DNA from: Serinus canaria | Lineage: Eukaryota > Chordata > Aves > Passeriformes > Fringillidae | Length of the DNA stretch: 64,000 bases | Assembly (NCBI RefSeq): GCF_022539315.1 | Contig: NC_066316.1 | Coordinates: 5,719,501-5,783,500, forward strand | Reading direction: 5' to 3' | Part shown: positions 32,101-44,590 of the stretch, piece after piece | Position numbering within the stretch: the stretch's first letter is position 1 | How the letters are laid out: the number at the start of each line of letters is the position of its first letter | Made by a program: the position numbers and the translations under genes | The notes under the pieces: model-generated | Told to the model about the DNA's origin: nothing | The model's input: the letters and a program-made list of their open reading frames with translations, nothing else | Databases searched by the model: none

Positions 32101-35100
32101 CTTGGAGAAAGAAGGTATCTGGCCTTGTGAGTGAAGGTGACTTCTTCCAGGCTGTCCCTCAGTACTGAGGCTCCACAGTCTGCTTTTCTCCTCTTCTTTT
32201 ATGGGATGGTGAAAATACAAAATCTAAACTTTCAGTAAAATAGCTCGTAATTTGATATGTGTGTATCTGGTTACAGTAAGAACTTTGCCATATAGGTTTG
32301 ACTGGATATATATATTTTTTTTTTCCTAACACTCTTATTTGGACTTGTGTATTTGTGTTTTGGTTTGGGTCTACTTCAAGTTTCTCAATTTAGGTGAGAA
32401 TGATGATGTGCTTTTACCGTTTCCCATGTGAATTGGTTCCTAGCAGCTTTACAGGGTTGATGATAGCCAAGCATGGAGGCATGTGCTGAGAGCTGCACAG
32501 AGGGAGGCCAATTGAAGTGGGGAGAAAAGCCAAGACCTGCAATTCTGCAAAATAGGGTCTCCCTTTACATTGGACCCAATCTTCTTCTTCTTCAGCCAAA
32601 GCTTTTCACTTGCTACAGACACAAATCTCAGCTCATTCTTACTGCTGTGCTCCCAGTTTTATTGCTGTGGTAGCACTGATGGAATTGCTCAGCAGTAGGG
32701 CATGTGGCTTCACACCAGTCTCTCTGCCCCAGCCATCAAATATACTTTTCCCTTCCTCCTGCTGAGCCTTGAGCCACTTTCAAAGGGTCTAAAAGGAATT
32801 TGTGTGCTGCCAAGCTTTAGCAGACCAGTGCTGCTATATTCGCCCAGTCTTTCCCTTGGGCAAGTGAGAGCTGTTTATGACTGTGGAGCAAAGGCAATTA
32901 ATTTTCATCAGTCATTCCTAGTTTTAGCCCTTACCTGAGGTTTTAGGAATAACCACAGCTTCCCAGCAAGAGTCAGCTGACTGTAGCACATTGTGTGATG
33001 CCCTCATGTCCACACAGCTTCAAGCAGCTGAACATGCCTTGGTTTGTCAGTTTTGCTCCAGAGAATGACTCAAGCTTTAACTGTGGCTCCTTAATAGGTT
33101 TGGGGAATAAAATATTGCACCAAACTTATTTAACACCTCCTGCTTTTTACTAAGCCTTATTGCAGTGCCCACTGTACACAGATAAGAGCTGCTTGCCCCT
33201 GGTTCAGTGTTGCCAGAGTAGTGCTCAATCAATGAGAAAAGTGGTTGGTGTCAGGGATGTCGACAGGTAAAGGCATCACACTGTCATCAGATTTTTGGAT
33301 AAGGAAGGACTCTTGCTAGGAGAGATCTCTGGGAGCACTTAGGCTCTCATTGCCCTCTGTGAAGAAGCCAGGTTCTGGATTAAGGAGGTGACAAAAAGTT
33401 GGCTGAAAATCACCCCAGGGCTGGGCTGTGATGGGGGTGTTGGCGTTTTCTCGATGTAGAGGTGTTTCAGCAGGTGAAAAGGGAAATGGTGTCTGCTCTA
33501 GCCATCACAGGGACCTCTTGGTCCTCTTTCCAAAGAGGCTTAGACCTCTTTCCAAGCATCCAAAGCTCAGAGGTAGTTGCAATTAATGCATTGTTAGCTT
33601 GTTGTTATTCTGGTTATGTAGATGTCAGTGCTTCTACTCTCTCTGGTCTTTTCAATTTAGAGAAGTGAAAATGAGACTTACAGATTATTTTCAGTAAAAA
33701 ACATCGCTGGGGAGGAAGTCTTTTATGTGGGTATTTGAGATGCATGAAGAGGAGGGTTGAGTTTTCTCTGTAAGCAAATGTATGCTTAGATCTATTCCAA
33801 AAGAGGCAAATAGGAATGCTTCACTTTGGTCAGCACTCTGAGGAATTTCTGCCTTCCTAAAGGTAGCATGGCTTTGTACAGCAGGTGATTGTGCAAATCC
33901 TGCATGCTTCAGTGGCCACCATAATTGAAATCTCTGATAAAATGTAAAATAACAGGGGGTTCTTCCTGTGCCATCCTGAGGAAGTTGCTTCCATTTTATT
34001 CAAGATGACTGTGAAGAGTGGACCTGCCTCTTGAACATCCCTCTCTAATACAAGTTCAGGGTGACACCCATGTAGCCTTGATCCTGTAAACTCTAACCTC
34101 TGATACAATGGGGCCAGAAAATGGCCCCATAATGAAAACAGAAGAAGATTTTAATAATTTATGTATGTGTGTATATATATACCTATATATATTTTAAGGA
34201 AATGTTGATAACTGTTGTCACAGAACGTACAAAATTTCTCCAACAAGTGGCATAAAATGTTTGCTTGGGTTTGCTTGTAATTAAGGAGCCCAGTGCTGTT
34301 AATTGGACAGATAAGTAGTAGGCCCTGATTTGACAGTGCACTGGTGAATCCCAGTGTGTGAGACGTTCCCAGGAAGCCACAAAGAAGATGTTCCCTTGGC
34401 TAGAGAAGGGTATACAGAAATGCTTTTCAGAAGAGAGGCCATCAGCAGTCAGGTGTAGGGACTGGCAGAAGCAAAGCTCTAACAGAGTAGTAAAGTTGCT
34501 TTGGGTAATGTTCTTACAGAAAGGAATTCTAATTTCATGAACAGCTATAAGAATGGGGAGCAGGATGCTTGCAGCTGAAGGAAAGGGGCTCTGCATGGTT
34601 CTCAGCAGAGACACAGGCCCAGGGTGATGGTGTGGATTTTCTGTAATTTTTTTTTAACTTGCTAAATGTCTTAATCTTGTAGGATAAAACTATCTGGCTT
34701 AGCCAACTGCTGGTGGGTTCTGTGAGAAAGTTAAGAACCGAGCTTGTTTCAGGATATTTACTTGACAATAGAAATTTGTATTCTCTTATTCAATCAGTTG
34801 TTCTCTTGTTATGAGGCTGAGAGAGGCTGTGAGCAGTGTTCAAGAAACAGGCTCTAAGGGGAGATGTCTCAGTTTATTGGTCCCATTTGAAAAATTACAT
34901 CCCTTCATCTCCTCCAAAAAAGAGCTGTGATCTCCTCCTGCTCCCACTCATCACTTGCAATATCACAGCTTTGTGCAGCTTGTAATCACAGTGCCAGAGC
35001 AATAATACTTCTTCCAGTCTTACAAGAGGCCTGCAGCTCCCCAGAAACACCAAGGAATTGCTGGCAGAGTTTTTCCACCTTCTCACCAACATGCAAAGAC

Positions 35101-36689
35101 ATGGCTCTCTGGAGCCTGGGGGTTCTCAACCCATCTGTGGAAATAAAGGGACTTCTGAGGGTATTTTTTTAAGCCTTGCAAGCTGGAAGAAGTGGCATCC
35201 ACAGCTAGTTACCCCATGGGGGTGGTGCAGAAAGCCAAGGAATAGAGACAGGAGTATGTGTCACTCAGTTAATGTACCTGCTCTGCTGTGGGACAGCTAC
35301 ATCAGCATCACTGCTGTCACCTGGCACGGGCATTAAGTGGGAATGAGTCTGTCACACTTCATTTACCGGGCTTTGATGATGGATTTGGTGAAATTGTTGT
35401 CTGGGATGATCGACTTTTCTCTTGTATAAATGTCACGGGAGCACTTGATGGGTCTGATGGCATCAGCATGGTGGTGCAAAGGCAGCTGTAATGTACTGGG
35501 GGAAGCAGAGCTGAGCAGGAATCCCAGCTGTGGGAAGGGAAGGCTGTTGGAAGTCTGCAAGCTGCTACAGCAGCTTGGCCCAACACAGGGTGTTCCCCCT
35601 GTGGGAATAAACTCCAATAACCAAAGGTCTTGTTCAATATATACACAGGGGAGCCCTGAGCCTTAGTAATGCATCTTGTGGGGGCTTCACATTAATATCC
35701 TAACTCATGGATTGATCTCTCTGCTTCCAGGAAGAAAGCACAGGCTTTGAAATAGATATCCAGAGATGTAAATAATGTGAGCTGTTGGTGTTCAGGACAG
35801 AACCTGACAGATACGTCCTGCAAAATCACAAGGTGTGTAAAGAGGGATGGAGAAGCTGCAGGCCATCTTTTTTTTTATTCCTTTTTTGGAGATTTTCCAT
35901 GGGTGGATTGTTGTAAGAAGTCCCAGGCTTGCTAAAATGTTAGGACTTCCTAATCTGAAGTCAAAATTGAACTAGTCTGCAGCCCTTGGAAACAGAGAGT
36001 GATTCACTGGGGCTGGCCTGAATGACTGGATTTTGATGCATTTGGATTCCTGGCTTCCCTGGAAATCGATGTCAAATGTACCCTTTGGCATCTGAAATGC
36101 TTTTAAAATCTGGCCCTAAATGTATTTATGCTGAAGGAAGTGTTGGAGTTGCAATCAAAATGTGGTATTTATGATAAAATCTGACCTGTGGCAAAGTCTT
36201 AATGTTGCTCACCCAGAAACTAACAGTGAATGCAACACTGGTTATACTGCAGAGAGAAGTGGGAAAAAATACATATTAAGAGAATTTATTTTTTCTTCCT
36301 GAATTAATTAGCAAAGTATCCCAGTCTCCAGAGAAAGTCTTTCTGGACCATGATGCCAGTAGAATTATATTGACTCAGATAATCAGTGATCTCTGTTTGA
36401 AGAAGCAGCATTTGGTTGGTGTCCCCTCATGGTGGGGCACAGTTACACCTGTCTGTGCACTCATCTTCATGGTTCCTCACATCTGATCCTCACCCACAGT
36501 ACCACAAGACCCAGGACAAGCTTTGTACAGTGGCACAGGCAGAGAGGGGCTGGCTTAGCAATGCCCTGGATGTTGTCCTGTTAAACCTTCCAGCAGCTCC
36601 CTGCTTTGTGTGTCCTTCTTACCCTTCTTGGCCTCCCACTGGAGCCATGCTGGCCTCTAGGAGAGTCCTCTGTGGGGACTGTTCATGTC
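29118..36689. other. Long unique stretch, no gene seen
   Basis: Noncoding, mostly AT-rich. It holds simple repeats: alternating AT with a T-run at about 32,306-32,324 and TG/TA alternation at about 34,161-34,193. Short frames on both strands have no recognisable domains, splice pattern or conserved start context. Confidence 0.5.
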
Positions 36690-36950
36690 TCCAGCCTCCC
36701 TCCATCAATCAGTAGGACGTGCTTTTCCACCTGATTTATGGAGCAGAGCCAGCTAAAGCAAGGCTATTAAAACTAATTAGATAAATATATATGTATTTCG
36801 TAATCAGGCAGTTAATTATGGCTTAGGGAGCAGGTGGCAGTCCCTGGCACTTACTCATCTCTTCATAGCTGGTTTAAAGTGAAGTATATATATATTGAAG
36901 CTAATTATGACTCAATATAAAATATGTAAGTAGTTGGGAACTTAGCCCTT
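36690..36950. promoter_or_regulatory. Candidate conserved noncoding element
   Basis: A TAAT-rich block: AAACTAATTAGATAAATATA near 36,770, CGTAATCAGGCAGTTAATTATGG near 36,799 and GAAGCTAATTATGACTC near 36,897. There are no repeat features. This is a texture-based inference and weak on its own. Confidence 0.25.
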
Positions 36951-37852
36951 GTCTCACTGCATGTTGTTTGTCTGAAGAGCTTGGGTTGTTTTGGGAGGCC
37001 TTTAGAAAGGGCCTCTGTGGTAACACTTCTCCCCTCTGCATATTTGCATGACTGTGTCTCTGATTTGTTACTTGAGATCTTTCATAGGGAAGCTCAGGCT
37101 CTCTTTTTCAGCTCCTCTTTTCTTCTTTTTCTTTGAAAGGTTATAAAATGTTAAACTTGGTGTTTTAAAATCCAGATGGGTGATACTGAAATAATGAGAG
37201 TCCTACCTCTGCTGGAAAAAATATGGAGATAGGGACTCATCAAAACATCAAAGAAACATTTGGTTTCCTACCAGTGTCATCTGTAAAATTATTTTGCTAA
37301 CACCTGTGAAACATTATATCATCTTTTCACACCCGCCCCCAAGCTGGAGTTTCTTTTGGAAAAAAATATTTGCAGTAATATAGATTGGGAAAAGCTTTGA
37401 AACAAGTATGGAAAATGAGGAGGCTGAGTTTTGGCTTCCAACAAGAGTGCACCCTCCATATGCTTCTTTGGGTCTTTTTCTCAGCAGGAGAGAGACATCC
37501 TGATCCTGGAGCATTTGTGCTCTCTTCACTTATCAGACTAGGAGACTTTCAGGTCTAATTTAATTTGAGAGAGTGCTGATTTCACAAAGGGAGACAGGAA
37601 TTAAATGTCAGAGGAATATCAGCCCATGTGCCTGATGAGCTATTGGTGGGGTTTTTTTAGCAATTCCAAGGCATTTTATTCCTGCATGAATTATTATGCT
37701 TTCAGAAGGGCAGAAGGAAACCCAGCATTGATACTGAGGAATATTGTGGCTTCTAACTTAGGTCACAAAACTTGAAAAGGCTAAATCCAGAGGTGGTTAC
37801 CCAACCAAAACTTTGGCCACAGCATAAAGCTGCTTTTAAAGGAAGAATCAGA

Positions 37853-37904
37853 AAGACAGAATAAACAAGGCTGGAAAAGACCTTGGAGATCATCAAGTCC
37901 AACC
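37853..37904 (-). mobile_element. CR1 LINE 3' scrap
   Basis: GGCTGGAAAAGACCTTGGAG followed by ATCATCAAGTCCAACC is the complement of the last ~50 bp of a CR1. The body is gone. Confidence 0.7.
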
Positions 37905-40900
37905 TAAGAAGATAAATAGGAGGTCAGTGTTGTCTTCAGCTGGTGTGATACCACCTAAAATGATGTAAGATAATTTTTTTTTTGTGTTAATTGAGTTCAA
38001 GGTATATGAGATTAAGTCCACCTATAGATGTTGCAGGTGAAATCCCTTAAGCCTTGTAGGTGCTGGCACTGAAGATCTAAAAAGGATCCATCACAGAAAT
38101 GGTCCATGAAGTCCCTACTGTTGTTCTGCTGAAATTGTTCAATCTCTACATTCCAAGGTCAATGTATTTCTGCCTCCTGTTGCTCACTGTAGTTATGAAA
38201 TGCTTTATTTATCTGAAAAACATCAGATACTTTATAACAGCTTACATAAAATTCTGTGAAAGGCAGGCAATGGCTCTTTCTTTTCTATTTTTATATTGTG
38301 ACTAAGCAATATGTAGTCCTTGTACATACAATTGATTAGGTCCATGTGGATGTATTCATATTCTGATGACAGCCTGTCATGTAGATCAGAACAAAAATGG
38401 TGTTTTGTCCCATATGTGGTAAATGCTGAGATCTAAAGTGAAACATGATTCAGAACAGCAAGTTGTGTTTGGTTTAGGACTTTATTCCCCAAAGAGCAGT
38501 AGTATTACATTTTAAATAAAGAACAAAACAAAACATTCTCAAATCCAGGCTTCAAAAAGAAGCATTTCTTTTGGATACGCTTGATAGAAAAATAAAATTA
38601 ATAAAAAATAATTTAAAAAATCATGGTATTTTCCCCATAGCTTGATATTTCCTGGTGATCCCATTAGATCTGATGGCAAAATTGTATTACAGAAAATTTT
38701 CACTTTTAACAGTAAGGTGGTAAAAATAGGAGGATCCTGGAGTCTTGCAAGGGCTCCTTGTACTTTAGGAGCATCTCATGCTGAGCAAAATCAGAAAGTG
38801 ATTTCTGAAGAAGTCCACTAGGTATTGTGTCAAATTATAAAAACACATGAGTAAAGGAAGTCAGCATTGTTGTTACTGGGCAAAAACTGCAAAACTAAAA
38901 GTATCTTCCTTTGGCATTGTGGTTCCCAGAATTTTAGGAAGACAGATATTTACAGCCCCCATGCTCCAGAGACCCCTGTGCATGAGCATCCTCTGTTAAT
39001 TCAAGCTTCTCCCCACTCCTGCTGCTTTTGGAGCTCTACCAGGAGGGTGCTGCTCTCTGATTTTGCACAGCTTTGTCCTTTGTAACCTTCTTGGAAACAT
39101 AGAGAAAATCAATTGAATTATCCTAGTTTTGGGGGGATTGGAGAATAATGGAAGCAGCTCTTATGGATGTGGCACACAGACTGCATCCATTCATCCCTGA
39201 GGCACGACAAATGGAGGTGAGAATTGATTTTGACTGCACTACCTTGAGAGCCAGGACTTCAGCAGGAACCCTACAAAATAAGACAAATGGCATTCTGTAT
39301 TGTGTAGAATTATATCCTTTGTTCTTTAAACAGCTCTTATGCTGAATAGCACCCAGGCAAGTTACATGATTAGAGAACTCCTTGGAAATCATGGTAGTTT
39401 CTGATGCTCTGGAAGGGCTTAGGGAAACTGTAGTCAGATGCTCACAGTTAAATTTGCCTGCTGGGGAGGTTTAGCAATGATTCCAATGAGGTCAGCCTTC
39501 TTAATTTGTTAACTGTGTGGCATAATGTTTCTGTCTTTGTGAGTTATCTTTATTTCTAATTGGTTTTCTTCTTATTAAATCGTAATTTAATTTTCATTTG
39601 ACTGTACCAGAATACTTTTGCCATCACATACAAAAATAAAACTAACACAAGCATCACTATGTAACCACAAGTTGTGCTGAAGGCTAGGAGGCAATTCATC
39701 TGTACAATGATGCTCTGAATTCTCCTGCAGTGATCAGTTCCTTTCTAAATTTGTGATTGACTATTAAGTGTATATTGTAAATATTAGCCTAATTTGACTG
39801 ATTTTTTTGGCTGGTTTCCATCAATAATTTTACAGTCTGTAACCTATCTCTTTTTTCTCTGAGCTTTATAAACATCATATAAGAACACAAATATATATTG
39901 AATTTTATATTGAGTGCATACCCCATTTACAAGCATTCATTATCTTCATTATACTGAAGTGATTGAAAAATACCTGGTTTAAAATATCTAGGATTCCCCA
40001 AACTATATCATACCAGAAAGGGGGGGGGAGAGCCCAATCCAGAAAAATGTTAATGAGTTCCTAGTGTAGTATGGAGCTTATTGGGAAGTACATGTAATTT
40101 TTTATTAACTTGTTTCATTAATGAATGACAAAGAAAAACTTACTTTAAAAGTAAAGATTTATTCATTCATCAATTTATTCATCCATAAATTGTTGAGGTG
40201 CAACTTTTAAGTCCTTGAAATGACACTAAGAGTGTAACAGTAAGTGCTGAAGTCTTTTATAACTGCAGGTGATCAGAGCTTAGTGAAAGAGTTCACCCAC
40301 AATGTGTCTATTCCTTATGTATTTAAAAAATATTTCAAGACAATGGAAAGAAAGAGGAGCCAAGGCCCCAAAGTCCTGTGAGCACTTCCAGCTCCTAGAA
40401 ACACATTTTAAACAAACACAGCCTTTTTGCCTTCCAGCTAAAACTTAATCCTGCTAATCTAGCACAGGACCTCATAATTTGTTCATTAACTAGAAGTTAA
40501 TTGCTATCACAGTACAAATACTAATAAAATTATTCTATTGTAGCAATAATGTTATAAACTCCAGGAGAAGGAAGCTCTTGGACATGAAGAACAGGGTATG
40601 ACCTCCCACTAATCAGAATTGCTGTTGCTGAATTTGGTGCTTCTGTGGCATTGTTAATAATAAACGCAAGCGATGGATCCTGCTCTGGCAGGTAATTACA
40701 CTTGACCACACTGAATTGATTTGCTTTGTGTTCACTTGAGCTGAACAGACATACAAGTAAGTTTATGGCACTCATCCTTGAATAAATGACCTTTTCAGAG
40801 ATACAGAATTAATTTTCTGAAATGCTTCTGATATTGAAGGAAACTACCCTATTCACATTAGCTTAGGAAATGGAGGATTTCTTCCCTCGATTAGAAGGCT

Positions 40901-42859
40901 CAAGGAATACATAAATAATATTTAATATATACTATATACTGAATCTTTGAAAATTTGTATGAATCTTGGAGAAAGCCTGTCCTCATAATTGTGATTTGTG
41001 AGATACTTTTACTTGTTCTTATCTTTGTTATTGAATTTCTCAGTACTTGAATGCTTCCCTCAAGTCTCCTTGATTTGTATCAGCTCACAAAAATTTAAAA
41101 ACACAGACTTGTTGCTATGATGTGTCTAAACATCCCTTTTATCACCCTCAGCCTCTGGCTGGGAAGGCAATGCTCCCTTCAGCAGCAATCTGTTCTGTTC
41201 ATTTTCCACCCAAGTGCAGGCAGAGTTTGCTCCTGCTTTAAAGATGGCCCTTGCAAGAGTCAATCATTTGCCAATCATTTCAGGTAGCTTAAATGTATTC
41301 ACCCAGATCATTTCTATGCTCTGTGTTCAGTGAATGCTTTTAAAAGTTATCCTGTAAGGTTCCAGGGCGTTAGCTGCTCTAGAGGATGTCTGTCTATCCT
41401 CACTGCGCACGCAGTAGATGCATTGTGCTGTCACATTCCACTAATAAACAAAATCAATATTTAAAGTCCCATCCTGTTATGGTCTTCAAATTCACTCTGT
41501 TTAGATGTAAATTTTTTAATCTTCTCTGGAGCTAAGAGCAAAGGAAGAAACCTTAGCAATTCTGTAAATGGATTTATATCTTGAAGGATGTGACTTACAG
41601 GATAACATATCTTGCCTCTTAGATTTAATGCTCAAGATATGTACACACAGTCTTTGGGATGGAAGTGACAAAGGCAGCAAGGACAGACTGTCACAAAGCC
41701 AGGTCCCATCTTCTCAGTGTGCAAGCAGACAGGGAAGGAGACTGTCCCTTTGGACTCTGTAACAATGCAGCTTTCTGCTGAAATATGGTTTGCTTTCTGC
41801 ACAGAACAAATCAATAGACACTGAGGTAGGAAAGTGGAAAATATTTGAGTATCTTTGGTAGGCAACAATTTATCCAGCTTGTTTCATCATGGTAATCAAA
41901 AGAAAGGGTGTAAATGTTTCTAGCTCTTTCTTTTTGGTGCCAGAGCTGTCAGATAGGGGATTATAGTGCCATTGCAAGGAGTGCAGCATAGATTTATTGC
42001 CTTCCTGTTTTCTTTCTTCCTTCTCCTCACACCACAGTTATGGTCCATGCGGAGTGAGGAACCTCTATAGGCTGATGGAGTAATACTCTGGCACAGCAAG
42101 GACTGCTATGATTTTTTCCTCCGTTATAAATAAGAATTGAGAAAAAAAAAAATAGTGATGCTGGAAAGTGTTATGTTTCTCTGGGGAAAGGTAGACCAGG
42201 ATGTGGGACAGAAAGCTTGGAAAAGTGTGAGCAACAGGTAAATCTTCTGGTTTGCAACATAGCTTTTTTGGGAGAGTGTCGCTATTCTGACAAAACCCAT
42301 CCTGTCCTGACCTGGCTGTGTGGCTTGAGCTATGTGGTAAAGCTCCTCTCTCCTCTCTGATTTCAGAGAAGGTGTTAAAAGCTTCACTAGCAAAGGGCAG
42401 TGCTGTCAGGTGCCCATCCATCACTTGCTTGTTCTTGTTCCCCAACCAGAACAAGTTTTCTCCAGACGTTGGCAGGAGTGTCAGAAATTTAAATAGGTTT
42501 TGCTGCTGAACCGTGCTCCTGTCAAAGCCTCACTGCTCAGATCCTCTCCTTAGCCCACAGTGTGTCCCTTGGGAAGCCTGGGCTGCCCTTGGAGGTTACT
42601 GTGGTGTATCTCTCCTGACATGGAGTGGGCAAAGGGATGTGACCCTGCCCTGAACACACTTTGAATTACGAGCTGGTTTCCTTCTCTTCCACTGTTTGTT
42701 TGCAATGGGGAGATGACAATTTCTTTCTCCCCATTCTTCAAATGCTTTTGGAATTTTTGAGTGTGGTTTTGAAAATCCTGATGGTGTATTCAGGAAAATA
42801 TAACTTGTGTTTTTAGTTGCAACTACAATGTAAGAACAATGTAATATATTGATTATTCC
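37905..42859. other. No gene seen
   Basis: AT-rich unique DNA. A G-run lies at about 40,021-40,029. A GC palindrome ACTGCG-CA-CGCAGT lies at 41,402-41,415. Frames at 38,099-38,305 and 40,530-40,775 are hydrophobic or mixed, with no family resemblance. Confidence 0.5.
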
Positions 42860-43560
42860 ACATGTCTCCAAGCTTAAGTCTTCCTCCAGTTAGTTCTTGA
42901 AGCTATTAACTATATAATTAATAAGCTATTGTCATATATTGCAGCAACTATCCATTTTAAGGTTATCTGAAATTTTCTCAGGGAAGCAATTCAATTAATA
43001 TTGCAAAGAAATCACCCTTCAGCCTCAAAAAATTTTAAATTTATGTTGAATTCAAACTAACCTTGGTTATGTGATTTAACCCTTCTGGGGTGGGAGGCCT
43101 GAAAAATGTTTCAGACAAAAACCTGAGTGAGGCCTGGATTACCCCAAAAGGCTGCTGTAGCTGTTCACCCTCACAATCCAAACAAGGCCCTTGGACAATT
43201 TTTTTTATCAGTGTTAAGCTCCCAAATTGTGTGAACTAGATAATCATTGGGAGTAGAGTAATTTAGTAGCAATTTCTAGGAAGCCAGTAGTCCCTGCCTC
43301 AATGCCCATTTGACTTAGCACACTAGGGAGCCTGAAAATGTAGACAGTAAAATTCTCCTTTCATAATGGATGAATTAATTTAGCCAGCCTAGTTAATTTA
43401 AGTGCAAATTATGTGTTGAAAGTGTCCATTATTTATTGCTTCATCTAAGACTGTTTTTCTGTTTCTCTCTTTAATTTCTGAAGTGCATCAGAGAAGTGCT
43501 GAGCCACTAAATGCTCTGTCAGACACCAGCCAATTTCAATACGCTTTCAAATAACATTTG
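42860..43560. promoter_or_regulatory. Candidate conserved noncoding block
   Basis: An AT-rich, non-repetitive block with repeated TAAT/ATTA words (TATATAATTAATAAGC near 42,913, GATGAATTAATTTAGCC near 43,370, CCTAGTTAATTTAAGTG near 43,388). Long frames are absent. The evidence is compositional only. Confidence 0.22.
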
Positions 43561-44245
43561 ATTTTTATTCTCTGCTTTAAACCTAATTTTGGGATTGTTT
43601 ATTTGTTTTCACTCATTCATGTTTTCCAGCTGTGGTGCATTTCTGCTGCCAAGCGTTTCATTTCAAGCAAGCAGTTGGATACCAGCAGGAGGAATACCTC
43701 ATCCCAGCTGGATGACCACTGCCAATTGCATCCTGTATTACCCTTAAGGTTATGTTGGAAGCCAACACGTGGTCCTGTTCTGGGTATTTGCACATGTATC
43801 CACATGCATGTGTCCACACACATGTACTGGTGTATGCAGGAGTCCTCCTAAATATTTTCCTCTGGACACCAGTATTTGGTGTTCCTCCCCCTGCTCCCCC
43901 CAGCTAAATTCATAACACAGGAAACTTTTGTGGCTGTATTTTGAGGAAGGACAGCCATCACTTGATATTTATTAGCTTCAAAGAATGATGATATCCTTTC
44001 TTGGGGTCCAGCAACTCATCAGAGGCTCAGCAGTCTTTCAGTGCCAGTGCCACAGTGACCTCAGGCACTGTCCATCCCAGACCATCCAGGGTAATAAACA
44101 TTTTATATGAGAAAAACATAAGAAAATGAAGGTAGGGACAGAACAAAAGAAAATAATGGGATATGTGACAGTTGTCTTACTGTGGCATTTTTAAGACTTT
44201 GTTTATTAGCATTCAATATCTCTCTCTGAGAATATTACACTACAA
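43561..44245. other. No gene seen
   Basis: Noncoding. Near 43,790-43,830 purine and pyrimidine alternate in repeated CACATG/CATGT words (GCACATGTATCCACATGCAT). No repeat family was recognised. Confidence 0.5.
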
Positions 44246-44590
44246 TTACAGAATCATTTAGGTTGGAAAATACAACCTAATGGTTCCACACAATGATCTA
44301 AGATCATTGTGTGCAACCCTAAACCCAGCACTCCCAAACTTACCACAAAGCCATCATGTCAGTGCCACATCTACATGTCTGTTAAATACCTCCAAGGTGG
44401 TGACAACCTCTTCCCTGGGCAGCCTGTTCCACTATTTGACAATCCTTTCAATGAAGAAATTTTTCCTAGCAGCCAATCTAAACATCCTTTGGAACAGCTT
44501 CAGGCCATTTCTTATTATCTGCGAGAAAATAATAACTGAGTGGAGGGCAGCTCTTGTTTTACCAGTGTCCCACCAGAGCAGAAATTCTCA
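44246..44590 (-). mobile_element. CR1 LINE fragment with internal palindrome
   Basis: ACAGAATCATTTAGGTTGG, then CCCAGCACTCCCAAACT, then ATGAAGAAATTTTTCCTAG. This is the complement of a CR1 3' end of the same type as 12,308-12,630. Compared with the usual CR1 wording, about 20 extra bases lie between GGAAAATAC and CTAAGATCATTG. They create a 37-bp palindrome at 44,282-44,318. Confidence 0.88.
44282..44318. repeat. 37-bp near-perfect inverted repeat in CR1
   Basis: Left arm GGTTCCACACAATGATCT (44,282-44,299) and right arm AGATCATTGTGTGCAACC (44,301-44,318) pair at 17 of 18 positions around the single base A44300. The right arm belongs to the CR1 body, while the left arm looks like an inverted templated copy of it. 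Confidence 0.92.

Noticed and set aside
38099..38305. Hydrophobic 68-codon frame
   Set aside because: Same compositional reason; no recognisable protein.
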